DNA of 64,000 nucleotides, from positions 2,246,394-2,310,393 of the forward strand of contig OY282377.1 of NCBI GenBank assembly GCA_958295785.1. Reading direction: 5' to 3'. The notes beneath the pieces are model-generated. The model saw only the letters and a program-made list of their open reading frames with translations, was not told the origin of the DNA and searched no databases. Of this stretch, positions 25,827 to 36,600 are shown one piece after another; positions within the stretch are counted from its first letter, which is position 1, and the number at the start of each line of letters is the position of its first letter. The DNA comes from an uncultured Latescibacterota bacterium. Lineage in GTDB: Bacteria > Latescibacterota > UBA2968. The position numbers and the translations under genes are program-made.

Positions 25827-25960
25827 ATTTTACTCCTGTGGGAACTCCACTTGTAAATTTTAGGTCTAACCATTGATTGATCGCGCACAGGGACACCGCC
25901 TTCTACGATAGATGGGGGCGGGGACTAACCACTCTCCACTCTCCACTGCCCTTTGCTTAA
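25804..25960. repeat. TGACC(A/G)CT short-repeat cluster
   Basis: GCTGACCGCTGACCACTGA at 25810-25828 overlaps the fdhD stop. TAACCACTCTCCACTCTCCACT lies at about 25926-25947, before the AAGGAG ribosome site of the next gene. The same words are found at 322-346, 2030-2075, 15685-15715, 48786-48865, 62553-62586 and 62757-62776. Confidence 0.55.
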
Positions 25961-25969
25961 GGAGCAATT

Positions 25970-28900
25970 ATGACATCTGTTTTTCGCAACATACTCGGGG
26001 TTGCGCGTTATGAGCGCAAAATGCTTTTGAGAACCACAAAATTTCGCATTTTGGGCAGCATTGGCGTGTGTATTCCCGTGTTGCTCGGCATTGTCTTTGC
26101 CCTCATAGAAGCCAATGGGGTTGAATTGCCCATCGGAATGGATGCCTATATGCCGTTTTGGATGTACAGCTTTTTGCAGACTGTTGTCATCGCATTTATC
26201 GTGGGCGATTTCAGGGCGGCTGACGAACAGGCACATATTTACGAAGTGGTCGCAGGGCGTCCCGTTTCAACGGCGGAACTCGTTGCGGGAAAGTATTTGG
26301 GCATCGTGAGTGCGCTCGTTCTTTTGAGCCTTGGCGTGCTGATTTTGACCTTGGGCATCCAAGCGGCAAAGATCAGCATAACGGGCAATCCATTTAACGT
26401 CGAACCCTATATCGGCTACCTCGTGCTCATGAACCTGCCCGCCCTGATTTTTATGTCTTCTCTGACATTCTTTTTGGGCGCGTTGTTGCGCCGGCAAGCG
26501 GCGGTGGCCCTGATCGCGATAGGATATCTATTGGCCGTGATGATGTTTTTGGGCAGGCGATACGACGGCATCTACGACTTCGGCGCTTTTTTTCAGCCCT
26601 TGTATTACTCCGACTTGATCGGCCTGGCCGACGTGACGCAAGTGGGATTGCAACGCCTGTTCTACGTTTTGCTCGGCATTGGCTTTTTTGGCTTTTCAAT
26701 TGATCGCTATCCCCGCCTCGCCCATTCCCTGACCGCGCGGTGGTTTGGCCGCGGGTGCGCGCTGACCGGCTTTGGCTTGGCCGCGGGTCTCTACTTTTTT
26801 ATGGATGCGCGGGTTCAAGACGGGCAAGCCTATCGCCAATCCCTGCTCGCGCAACAAGAAGCGGTCGCACACCTTCCCGTCGCGGAAATCGCGCATTGCG
26901 ATCTAAACGTGACGCTTTTGGACAAAGACCCACTCGCTGCATCTGCCGCGCTCGCGCTGAAAAATCCGCATGAAACGCCGCTCGATACGCTGATTCTGTC
27001 CCTCAACCCCGGATTGAAAATTCAGAGCCTAACCCGCGGCGATGGAAAAGCGATAGCGTGGCAGCGAACCGGAAGCGCGATTCGCGTCATACCCGACTCG
27101 CCTCTAAAATCGGATCAGAAACTCGACCTGACGCTCAATTACGCGGGAGACATCGACACCGATGGGTTTGATCTCCAGCGGGAAAAGGGCAGGCCCAAAT
27201 TACGCAAACGCGAAGGGGCCATCAACAAAGGCACTTTGACCGCGTGGATCCGCGACGAGTCCATTTTTTTGCCGCCGCGCAGCCGTTGGTACCCGGTCGC
27301 GGGCGTGGATTACGGCTATGAACAAGCGCGCCCGGTCTCGTTCTCAACGGCGAACGTGCAGATCGCATTCCCCTTGGGTCTCGAAGTCATCACGCAAGGG
27401 CAGGTCGGCAAGACCGATACGCTCGATACGCGGGTAAGGCGGCAATGGGTCGTTGAAAAACCCGTGCCCGTTCTGTCGCTCAATGCGGGTATTTATCGCG
27501 TGTATCGCGCCACCATTCACGACATCGCATGCGCCCTTTACGTCCATCCCTCGCACCTGCGGCCCATCGAGTTTTTCGAAGGCACCGAAGAAGAGATCAC
27601 GCGCGCACTCGGTCAAATTGTGGATGCAATGGAACAGGAATCGGGCATGACATATCCCTATCCGAGCCTTTCGCTGGTGGAAATCCCCTTTCACATTCAG
27701 TGGTATTACGAGGGCTGGGAGGAAAAGGGCGGCCTGACGCAGCCGGGTGTGTTGATGATCGAAGAAGACGTGTTCATGCGGCAGCAATTCACCCGAAATT
27801 TTAAGCGTTATCAAAAAGGCGCTCGCGGCAAACGCGAACCCAAAGACATCAAAAAAGACCTGTTGGTACGCGCTGTTTTTTCCACCTTTTTTTCCAAAGA
27901 AGAAAGCGGCAAATCTTCCGGCGGCCTGTTCCGCAGCCCGGTTGTGCAGCTTTGGGCGTATGACAAGCAATTTGTGGGCGACCACTACGCGCTGCTCAAA
28001 AAGGGCATGCCCATGTATCTTCAGGACGATTTGAGCACCGACATGACCTCTGCGTTTTATTCCCGACGGCGCGGCGGTTTTGGCGACCGAGGGCGCGGTG
28101 GCCCCCGAGGCAACAGCAGGGGGTCGAGCGCGAGGTGGGACACGCTGGTCGCCAAAATGCAGCGCAAGTCGTTTGCCGAGTTGGACCCCGCAAAACAGGC
28201 CGGCCTCTATCGCCAAGTGCTCGACGCCAAAGGCCCCGCGCTCTTTCAGATGATAGAGTCCTTTTGGGGCGAAGAAACATTTCGCAATGTCCTGGACGAC
28301 ATCGACGAGAATCACAAATACGACGACATCGATTTTTCGACCTTTGAGCGCGCCGCCATAGGCGATACCACAGACAGCGAAAACAGCCAAAAACTACAGC
28401 GTTTGGTCAACGATTGGATCTTTGGCACAGAAATCCCGGGCTATACCCTCACGCGGGTCAAAGCCATGAAAATGGACGACGGCTTTGGCATGGTGGTCTA
28501 TCAATTGATCCTACGCATCAAAAACAGCGAACCGGGACGGGGCTATGTGCAAATTACGGCTTCGGGACGGGGCGATGAGGCCGTCAAGGGCGTGGAGATC
28601 GAAGGCGGGCAGGAAATTGAAGTGTCGATGGTGTTGTGGGATCAGCCCTTCCGCGTGATGGTCGAACCGTTTTTTGCGCGCAACCGCCGCCCCTTGGTCT
28701 CTCCGGTGCGCGTTCCCGAAAAGGTGGTAGAAGGATTTCCCGTCTCTTATGTCAAAGACGTGACCGGCGAAGCGTCTGGGCCGCTCGAGATCATAGTCGA
28801 TAATGACGATGACGGATTTTCGATGCCCATTCGCCGCGAGACGCGCTATTTTCGCCCCGGGCTCAAAGGCGACAACTGGCGCGAACACGTCATGCCAATG

Positions 28901-29392
28901 GCCTTTGGGCGATTTGAAACAAATTATCGGCGAAAGCGAGGGGGCGATGGCGCGCAACCGGCCGTGTGGACCGCGCGCATCCCCAAAGATGGCGAGTTCG
29001 ACGTGGGCTTTTATTTTCCCGATCCGTCCATGGCCAAGCGCCTGCGAATCGGCTCGCGCTTTACCCTCACGGTTTTTCACGGGGGCAAGGCCGATACGCT
29101 CAAAATGGAACGCGATCTGATGAAAGCCGGGTGGAATCACTTGGGGCGATACACCTTTGCCGAGGGGGAAGAGGCCGCGGTCGAATTGTCTGACCGCGCA
29201 GAGCGTGGCCTGTATGCCGATGCCGTGCGGTGGCGTTTTTTCGACCCGCAAAACCCCGATGCCTACGAAGACGAATTGCCCGCGTTTATGTTTGGACGCG
29301 GCAGAGGTGGGCCGGGTGGCCCCGGCGGCCGAGGCGATGGCGAAAGACGCGGCCCCGGGCGACGCGGCGGCGGGATCGGGTTGGATTTTTAA
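25970..29392 (+). CDS. ABC-2 type permease fused to a degenerate M1 peptidase-like domain
   Basis: Encodes 1140 residues. Residues 1-275 have about seven membrane helices and resemble an ABC-2 permease. Residues about 300-820 resemble M1 aminopeptidases (Ig-like strand region, then WEEKGGLTQPG near 582-592, in the place of the family's GxMEN loop). I find no HExxH zinc motif in the following 150 residues, so the domain is probably catalytically dead. An Arg/Gly-rich segment (RRRGGFGDRGRGG, 699-711) interrupts it, and another (about 1109-1137) ends the protein. ATG 25970 has AAGGAG. Permease-M1 fusions are known in FCB bacteria. It opens the RND/ABC efflux operon and needs an ATPase, which could be the one fused to the second RND protein. 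Confidence 0.82.
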   Translation: MTSVFRNILGVARYERKMLLRTTKFRILGSIGVCIPVLLGIVFALIEANGVELPIGMDAYMPFWMYSFLQTVVIAFIVGDFRAADEQAHIYEVVAGRPVSTAELVAGKYLGIVSALVLLSLGVLILTLGIQAAKISITGNPFNVEPYIGYLVLMNLPALIFMSSLTFFLGALLRRQAAVALIAIGYLLAVMMFLGRRYDGIYDFGAFFQPLYYSDLIGLADVTQVGLQRLFYVLLGIGFFGFSIDRYPRLAHSLTARWFGRGCALTGFGLAAGLYFFMDARVQDGQAYRQSLLAQQEAVAHLPVAEIAHCDLNVTLLDKDPLAASAALALKNPHETPLDTLILSLNPGLKIQSLTRGDGKAIAWQRTGSAIRVIPDSPLKSDQKLDLTLNYAGDIDTDGFDLQREKGRPKLRKREGAINKGTLTAWIRDESIFLPPRSRWYPVAGVDYGYEQARPVSFSTANVQIAFPLGLEVITQGQVGKTDTLDTRVRRQWVVEKPVPVLSLNAGIYRVYRATIHDIACALYVHPSHLRPIEFFEGTEEEITRALGQIVDAMEQESGMTYPYPSLSLVEIPFHIQWYYEGWEEKGGLTQPGVLMIEEDVFMRQQFTRNFKRYQKGARGKREPKDIKKDLLVRAVFSTFFSKEESGKSSGGLFRSPVVQLWAYDKQFVGDHYALLKKGMPMYLQDDLSTDMTSAFYSRRRGGFGDRGRGGPRGNSRGSSARWDTLVAKMQRKSFAELDPAKQAGLYRQVLDAKGPALFQMIESFWGEETFRNVLDDIDENHKYDDIDFSTFERAAIGDTTDSENSQKLQRLVNDWIFGTEIPGYTLTRVKAMKMDDGFGMVVYQLILRIKNSEPGRGYVQITASGRGDEAVKGVEIEGGQEIEVSMVLWDQPFRVMVEPFFARNRRPLVSPVRVPEKVVEGFPVSYVKDVTGEASGPLEIIVDNDDDGFSMPIRRETRYFRPGLKGDNWREHVMPMAFGRFETNYRRKRGGDGAQPAVWTARIPKDGEFDVGFYFPDPSMAKRLRIGSRFTLTVFHGGKADTLKMERDLMKAGWNHLGRYTFAEGEEAAVELSDRAERGLYADAVRWRFFDPQNPDAYEDELPAFMFGRGRGGPGGPGGRGDGERRGPGRRGGGIGLDF

Positions 29393-29479
29393 CGGGTGTT
29401 ACGCACAGATTGGACGGGCGCGGGGGGCCTCTCACCTTGCGTCTTACTTTTTTTTTCACTGATTTTTTGGAGGGCGAAC

Positions 29480-30547
29480 GTGGGGTTTGATTTTTGTCCA
29501 AAGCTGCTGTTGGCGGTTGTTCTTTGCGGCCTCGTGGCCTGCGACCGGCAAACAGAACAGCGCACGGTCGATCTGACCGTTCCGGTGACGGTGCAATCCG
29601 TAGAGACCGGAACCATTGAATCCATTGTAACGGCCACGGGAACTTTAAGACCCGTGCGCGAAGCGCAGATCGCCACGGAAATTCGGGGCAGCCTGTACTG
29701 GGGCAAGGGCAATAACAACCGCTTGCTCGTCAAGGGATCCGCGGTTAAAAAGGGGCAGGTCATTGCAACACTCGACAGCGACGAATGGGTGGTGGGCGCG
29801 CGGGTGGAGGCGCGCAAATTGGCGGTCGAAACGGCCATGCGGACGCTCAGAGAACAGGAAACCCTCTTTGACCGGCAACTCGCAACGGAAATGGCCGTTG
29901 AAAATGCGCGCAAAGCCTGGGCCGATGCCGATGCCAACTACCGAGATGCCCTCATCAAAATCGACAAAACCAAACTCGTCGCGCCCATTGGCGGCGCGCT
30001 GTCTGAACGCGCGGATATCACGCAGGGAACGCTGGTGAATGAGCGAACCTCTATCGCAAAGATCATGGATTATTCGCAGGTGTTTGTCGATTTGAAAATC
30101 CCCAACGCGCAGATCATCCATGTGAAATTGGGCCAGCGCGTTCGCGTGAGCAATTACGCCTTGCCTGACGCGGTTTTTGAGGGCGAGATCGCGGAGATGG
30201 ATCCCGCGCTGGATCCGACCACGCGCACGGTAAAAGTCGGGGGGATGGTGAACAATCCCGACCTGTTGTTGCGCGCGGGCATGTTTGTCAAAGCGGAAAT
30301 CGTCACGGAGTCGCGCCAAAACGTCGTTCTCATTGCGCGCCACTTGGTTTTGCGGCGACGCAATCAAAAGGTCGTTTTTGTCGAAGAAGAAGGCCGCGCC
30401 CAACAGCGCGAAGTCGAAACCGGCCTCGAAGACCGCGACCGCGTGGAAATCGCCGTTGGCCTTGAACCGGGCGAACAATTGATCACGAGCAATTACGAAA
30501 CGCTGAGGCCGAGAACCAGGGTGCGGGTCACGGGAGACGGGCGATGA
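29480..30547 (+). CDS. RND efflux periplasmic adaptor (HlyD/MFP lipoprotein)
   Basis: Encodes 355 residues from GTG 29480, which has a strong GGAGGGCG site; the frame upstream is not credible. The signal ends in a lipobox (CGLVAC), so the adaptor is anchored to the inner membrane. The lipoyl-like half-motifs are ATGTLRPVREAQIATEIRG and KLVAPIGGALSERADITQG, flanking a short helical hairpin; a beta-barrel domain (VDLKIPNAQ, TRTVKVGGMV) follows. It would link the RND pumps to an outer-membrane channel, but no TolC-like gene is in the operon. Its stop codon overlaps the next ATG (ATGA). Confidence 0.93.
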   Translation: MGFDFCPKLLLAVVLCGLVACDRQTEQRTVDLTVPVTVQSVETGTIESIVTATGTLRPVREAQIATEIRGSLYWGKGNNNRLLVKGSAVKKGQVIATLDSDEWVVGARVEARKLAVETAMRTLREQETLFDRQLATEMAVENARKAWADADANYRDALIKIDKTKLVAPIGGALSERADITQGTLVNERTSIAKIMDYSQVFVDLKIPNAQIIHVKLGQRVRVSNYALPDAVFEGEIAEMDPALDPTTRTVKVGGMVNNPDLLLRAGMFVKAEIVTESRQNVVLIARHLVLRRRNQKVVFVEEEGRAQQREVETGLEDRDRVEIAVGLEPGEQLITSNYETLRPRTRVRVTGDGR

Positions 30548-33500
30548 ATTTGCCGGAATTTTCAACGCGCTATCCGGTCACCGTTGCGATGGCTACCCTC
30601 GCGGTGGTGTTGCTCGGATGGATTTCCCTCGGGGGCTTGGGCACGGATCTCTTGCCCGATTTGCAAACGCCTGTCGTCACCATCGACCTGAGCGCGCCGG
30701 GCAAATCGCCCCGCGAACTCGAAGAGCGTTATACGCGCCGCCTCGAGCGCGACGTGAGCACCATTCAGGGCGTCAAGCGCGTGTATTCGATCACGCGATC
30801 CGGGCAAAGCGTGGTCGTGGCGGAATTTGCGTGGGATGCGGACCTGGATTTCGGCTTGCTCGACATCCAAAAAAAGGTGGGGCGTTATGCGACAAATGAC
30901 GACGTGTCGCAGTTGGATGTGACGCGAGAAGACCCCCTCGCCCGCGCGGTGATGCGAATTGCGATCACAGCCGAAGACGATGCCGAACTCGACGCGCTCG
31001 TGGGCACGGTCGATTTGCTGATCAAGCCCAAATTGGAAGCCCTCGATGGCGTGGCGTCCGCCGAAGTGGAAGGGGGCGCGGAAAAAGAAGTCCGCGTGAC
31101 GCTCGACCCCTATTTGCTCGAAGCCTTTGGGCTTGCGCCCGACGCCATCGTCAACCGCATTGGGCAGGCCAATGCCGACGTGTCTGGAGGCACGTTGCGG
31201 GAAAACCAGCAGTCGTATTTGGTCAAAGCACTGGGGCGTCTGGACGACATCAATGACGTGCGCGACGTCATCGTGGGGGAAAAGCGCGGGCAAGGAGGCG
31301 CGGTCTCGGGCGACCGCGTGCCGGTGCGCGTGCGCGATGTGGGCACGGTCGATTTGGTCTATCGAGAGCGGGAAACCATCGTGCGCCTCGACGGCCGCGA
31401 ATGCGTGGGCCTCGCCATTTACAAAGAGGCCGGAAGCAATACGGTCGCGGTGGTGCAAGCGGTGGTGGATGCGCTAGGCGATCTCGAAGCCGACCTGAGC
31501 GGGTTGCGCTTTACCACAGTCGAAAATCAGGCCCGATTTGTGGAAGACGCCGTGGGCGAAGTCAAAACCTCGGCCATCCACGGGGCGATTTTGGCCGTTT
31601 TCGCGCTGTTGATCGCCTTGCGGAGTTTCACCGCCACGCTGGTGATCGGGTTGGCGATCCCCATTTCCGTGCTGGCGACGTTCACGCTGATGTACTTCGA
31701 GGGGCTGACCCTGAATATCATGACCCTGGGCGGCTTGGCCTTGGGCGCGGGCATGCTCGTGGACAATGCGATAGTGGTCATCGAAAATATTTACCGCCAC
31801 CTCGAAACCGGCGAAGATGCGCGCACCGCGTCGCACCGGGGCGCGTCCGAAGTCGGGGTGGCGATTTTGGCCTCTACCATGACGACCGTGGCCGTGTTTT
31901 TGCCCATTGTCTATTTGCAGGGATTGGCCGGCGAACTCTTCAAAGATCAGGCGTGGACGGTCGCATTTTCCCTGCTGTCTTCCCTAGTCGTGGCAATGAC
32001 CGCGATTCCGATGCTGACCTCGCGCATTTTTCGCCGCGTGAAAACCGCGCGCACAACCGCGATTCGGTCGGGCACATACTACCGCTTGCTCAATGGCGTG
32101 TTGAACCACAAACCCGTGCTGCTCGGCATGGCGATGCTCGTGCTCGTTGGAACCGGGTACATCGCCCGCACGGTGCAGACCGAATTTATTCCGCGCGAAG
32201 ATCAGGGCTTGTTCCAGATCGATCTCACCTTGCCCGAAGGCGCACGCGTGGAATTGAGCGATCAGATCGCCCTGCGCGCCAAAGAGATCGTGGAAGCCAT
32301 CGGCGGGCGCGATGTCGCGCATGTGTACGCGCGCGTGGGCCTGGATCCAGCGCGAATATCCGGCGCGGACGACCCCTCGGGGCCCAATCGCGCGACCCTC
32401 TCGGTGGCGCTACGGCCCGACCGCACGCGCAATATCAGCGAATTGGTGCGCGATCTCGACCCCGCGTTGAGCGCGATGCCCGATATCGAAGTCAAATACA
32501 AATTGCACGAAACCGCGCTCGAAGGCGTGATGGGCGGGCAGGAGGCGCCCATTCAGGTGGAGGTGTCCGGGGAAAATCTCGACATTTTGGCGCGCATCAC
32601 CAAAGACCTCCAAGCGCGAATCGAGCGCCTGCCCTCTGTGTACAATGTGCGGACGAGCTTTCAGGGCGGGCAGCCAGAAGTCGATTTGGCGATCCGCGAT
32701 GAAGTGGCGGCGGCATTTGGCCTGACCACGCAGGCCATCAGCCGAACACTGGAACGACAATTGTCCGGCGAAGTCGCGGGCGAATTGTCCAAAGACCAGC
32801 GCACGCGCGATATTCGCGTCAAATATCGCGATGTGGATCTCAATGCCCTCCAAACCATCCGCATCGAAGGCGCGGAGGGCGCGGTCTTGACTTTGGGCGA
32901 TATTGCCGATCTCAATATCATCGAAGGCCCCCGCGAGATTTTGCGGGAAAACCAGCGGCGCGTGGGGCGCCTCACCGGGTATTTGACCGAAGGCCGCGCC
33001 TTGAGCGAAGCCATTGCCGAAATCCGCGCTGAAATAAAAACGATGGCCATACCCGCGGGGTATCGCATCGGCATTGGCGGCGAAGAGCGCGAGCGCCGCG
33101 AATCCTTTGAAAGCCTCAAATTTGCCCTCCTGCTTTCTATCGTACTGGTCTATATGGTCATGGCCTCGCTGTTTGAATCCGTCCTCCACCCGTTCACGGT
33201 GATGTTTTCCGTGCCCTTGGCCGGCGTCGGCGTGGTCTTTGCGTTTCATCTCTTGGGCGAGCCTTTAAGCGTGATGGCCTATATCGGCATCATCATGCTC
33301 GGCGGCATTGCGGTCAACGACGCGATCGTGCTCGTGGATCGCATCAACCAACTCAGGCGCGATGGCATGGGGTTGCGAGAAGCTGTCTTGCAAGGCGGGC
33401 AAGACCGCTTGCGCCCCATTGTGATGACGAGTGCCACGACCATTCTCGCCCTGTTGCCGATGGCACTCGGCTTTGGCGAAGGCGCGAAGTTGCGCGCGCC

Positions 33501-33609
33501 CATGGCCATTGCCGTCATTGGCGGCTTGGTGACCTCTACGTTGATGACCCTGCTCATCATTCCCACCATGTACGAGATGATCGACCGCCTGAGGGGGAAA
33601 TCGGCATGA
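30544..33609 (+). CDS. RND family efflux permease (AcrB-like)
   Basis: Encodes 1021 residues, the standard size. It has twelve membrane helices and two large periplasmic porter loops. The fourth helix has MLVDNAIVVIEN with Asp 407 at the position of the AcrB proton-relay aspartate and Asn 408 in place of the second one. The helix that carries the relay lysine in AcrB reads AVNDAIVLVD here and lacks it, as in many non-proteobacterial pumps. It exports drugs, metals or lipophilic compounds by proton antiport. It is coupled to its neighbours by ATGA overlaps at both ends, so it is probably translated with a second, non-identical RND subunit. Confidence 0.95.
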   Translation: MNLPEFSTRYPVTVAMATLAVVLLGWISLGGLGTDLLPDLQTPVVTIDLSAPGKSPRELEERYTRRLERDVSTIQGVKRVYSITRSGQSVVVAEFAWDADLDFGLLDIQKKVGRYATNDDVSQLDVTREDPLARAVMRIAITAEDDAELDALVGTVDLLIKPKLEALDGVASAEVEGGAEKEVRVTLDPYLLEAFGLAPDAIVNRIGQANADVSGGTLRENQQSYLVKALGRLDDINDVRDVIVGEKRGQGGAVSGDRVPVRVRDVGTVDLVYRERETIVRLDGRECVGLAIYKEAGSNTVAVVQAVVDALGDLEADLSGLRFTTVENQARFVEDAVGEVKTSAIHGAILAVFALLIALRSFTATLVIGLAIPISVLATFTLMYFEGLTLNIMTLGGLALGAGMLVDNAIVVIENIYRHLETGEDARTASHRGASEVGVAILASTMTTVAVFLPIVYLQGLAGELFKDQAWTVAFSLLSSLVVAMTAIPMLTSRIFRRVKTARTTAIRSGTYYRLLNGVLNHKPVLLGMAMLVLVGTGYIARTVQTEFIPREDQGLFQIDLTLPEGARVELSDQIALRAKEIVEAIGGRDVAHVYARVGLDPARISGADDPSGPNRATLSVALRPDRTRNISELVRDLDPALSAMPDIEVKYKLHETALEGVMGGQEAPIQVEVSGENLDILARITKDLQARIERLPSVYNVRTSFQGGQPEVDLAIRDEVAAAFGLTTQAISRTLERQLSGEVAGELSKDQRTRDIRVKYRDVDLNALQTIRIEGAEGAVLTLGDIADLNIIEGPREILRENQRRVGRLTGYLTEGRALSEAIAEIRAEIKTMAIPAGYRIGIGGEERERRESFESLKFALLLSIVLVYMVMASLFESVLHPFTVMFSVPLAGVGVVFAFHLLGEPLSVMAYIGIIMLGGIAVNDAIVLVDRINQLRRDGMGLREAVLQGGQDRLRPIVMTSATTILALLPMALGFGEGAKLRAPMAIAVIGGLVTSTLMTLLIIPTMYEMIDRLRGKSA

Positions 33610-36600
33610 CACTTGCGGGGTTTGCAGTGCGCCGGCCCGTCACCACGGCCATGTTTTTTTTGGGCTTGGGCCTGATGGGCGCGATCTCCCTCCATCGGTT
33701 GCCCGTGCAAATTTTCCCGGAAGTCGTTTTGCCCGAAGTCTTTGTCACGGCCAATCGGCAGGGCTATTCGCCCGAGCAGGTCGAGCGCGAATTGGTCGTG
33801 CCCATCGAAGCGGAAATCGGCAAACTCGATGACATCGAGGCGTTCGAATCCTTTTCCCGCGAGAACAGCGGCGGGGTGCGCGTTTCCTACGCGCCGGATG
33901 CGGACATGAAATTCGCGCTGTTGCAACTCGAAAGCCGCATAACGCGCCTGCAACCGCTCTTGCCCGAACGCACGCGGATCAATGTGCAACGCTTTGATTC
34001 GTCCGATCTCTCGGCCTCTGTGATGCAAATTCACGTCTTGGGCGAAGGCGATATCAACTGGCTGCGCGAATTTGCCGAAGAGAAAATCCGCCCGGAATTG
34101 GAAGCCGTGGATGGCGTGGTCAACGCACAAATTTTGGGCGGGCAACGGGCGGCTATCGAGATTATTGTGGATCCCGTGCTGTTGCAAGCGCACCAGCTTT
34201 CGATGTCGGATATTCGCAATCGCATCAATGCGTTTAATACGCGGCGGCAATATGTCGGGCGCGTGTACGACGGCGACCAGATGTATGCGGTCAGCATTCA
34301 GGGGCAGTTCGCGGACCTCGTGCAAATCCGTCAACTCGTGATCAAACCCGAATTGCCCCTGCACCTCGGCGACCTCGCGCAAATTCGCTACGGGCTTCAA
34401 GAGCGCACGGACTTGCAGCGCATCAACGGCAAGCCCGCAGTGGGCATTCGCATCCAAAAAGACGACGAAGCCAATTTGATCGCAGTCGCAGAAGAACTCG
34501 AAAAAACCATAGCGCGCATCAACGGGGACCTCGCCCATGAAAACATCCAACTCGCGATCGCGCAGAATCAGGCCGAGATTATGAACGAAGCCCTCAGCAC
34601 CCTCAAACAAGCCGCAGTCGTGGGGGGATTGCTCGGGCTTTTTGTTTTGTTCTTGTTTTTGCGAAATCTGCGCTTTGTCGCGGTGTTGCTCTTGGCGATT
34701 CCGTGTTCGCTGTTGCTCACGTTCAATTTGATGTATTTGTGGGATCTCAGCCTGAATGTGCTGTCCCTGTGCGGCCTCGCCCTCGCGGTTGGGATGTTGA
34801 CCGACAATGGCATCGTGGTCATGGAGAATATCTTCAAGCATTTTGAGCAGGGCAAATCCCCCCGAGAAGCCGCGCGATTGGGCACGGACGAGGTCGCCCG
34901 CGCCGTGCTCGCTGCAACCGCAACCACGGTGACGGTCTTTTTGCCCGTGGTTTTTATCCAAAGCGATTATCGGGATATTTTGCGCGAACTCGCGCTGTCG
35001 ATGACCTTTCCGCTGATCGCCTCGCTTTTGGTCGCCCTTACGCTCGTGCCCGCCCTCGCGTCCAAAACCCTGTCCCTGTCGTCGCGGCCCCCAACCGAAA
35101 CCGGCAGGCTGATCGAGATGTACACAATCTGCCTCAAAACCGGCTTGCGCCACCGGATCGGCGTGTCGTTGGGCATTGCGGGCGCGCTCATCATCACGCT
35201 GATCATTTCGTTGTTCTTTATGTTGCAACAAGATGTGCGGCGCGAAGAGAACCGGTTTACCGTGTATATCAGCACGCCCGAAGGCACGACCTTAGAGGCG
35301 TTGGACGCCGTTGTGGGAGAAGTCGAAAGCGCGGTGCGAGAACTTGCGGGCTTAGACCGCTTTGTCACCAGCATTCGGGAAACGCAGGCGAGCATCGTTG
35401 TCGAGCTTTTGCCCCTGTCTGAACGCCCCGACGAGATCTCGGTCGATCTCGTCAAGGAAAACCTCGAAGAGTCGTTCGGCAAGGTGCAAAACGCCGTTGT
35501 GAGCTACGAGGCCATCGCCCGCACGGGCAGGGGCGGGGGCCGCGGCGGCGGCGGGATTCGCGGAAGCAGTCGCGCCCGCTCATCGGGCGGGTTCAATTTA
35601 GAAGGCGGCGCGCCTTCGGAAACAGCGGTGATTCGCGGATACGATTTTTCGGTGTTGCAAATGATCGCCGACGATTTGGTCTATCGCCTCGAAGAAGTGG
35701 AAGAAATCGACCCCAACAGCGTGCGGGCCGATGCCGAGCGCGGCGCGCCCGAGGTGCATGTCTTGCCCGACGAAGCCGTGATGTTTGACCGCCGCTTGCA
35801 AGTGCGAAATGTGCTCAATGCCGTGGGCGACACCAATCCGCGCGGCGCGCGCACCACTGTTTCATTTCTCACGCCCGATGGCGCGGAAATCCCGATAGAG
35901 GTTCGCAATGTGGAAGACCCCGAAGACGAGGGGGAGGGCATTGCCGGGTTGCGCCAAACCCCGATCCTCGGCGCGGGCGGGACGTATTTGCCCCTCTCGG
36001 AAGTGTCGCATGTGCGCCGCGATCAGGGCCGCAGCATGATTTTGCGTACCGATCAATCCCGTCGCGTGATCGTGTCTTACCGCTTTGCCGCCGAAATTTT
36101 GGCGTCGCAACCCCTCTTGGACGCGGCCCGTGCGTACACGCGCGACGCGATCTCCCAAATGGTGTTGCCCACAGGGTATAGCATCGAGATCGTGGAGGCC
36201 GAGGCCGAGACGATTTACTACTGGATGATCGGCATTGCCGCGCTGTTGATTTTCATGATTTTGGCCTCGCTATTTGAATCGCTCTCCGCGCCGTTGATCA
36301 TTCTCTGCACCTTGCCCACGGCCATTATTGGGTCGTGCTGGGCGCTGGTCTTATCGGGCACCGGGCTGACCTCGCAAGAAGCGCCGATGGCGCTGCTGGG
36401 GTTTATCGTGTTGCTCGGCATTGCCGTCAACAATGGGATCGTGCTGATCGACGCGATAGGCAACCTGCGCTATCGGCGCGGGTTCAGGCGCGAGCGCGCC
36501 GTGCTATCGGCTTCCCGCTCGCGCGTGCGCCCCATTTTGATGACCTCGGCAACCACCATTTTGGGCGTGTTGCCCCTGGCGCTCAAATTTGGCGGCGATT

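Noticed and set aside
25970-26795. Splitting the 25970 gene into a separate permease and peptidase
   Set aside because: The frame is continuous, there is no internal start with a ribosome site, and permease-M1 fusions are known in FCB bacteria.
33279-35231. 650-residue ORF on the minus strand
   Set aside because: It is antisense to the two RND genes, has a low-complexity His/Gln/Gly-rich sequence and no start signal.
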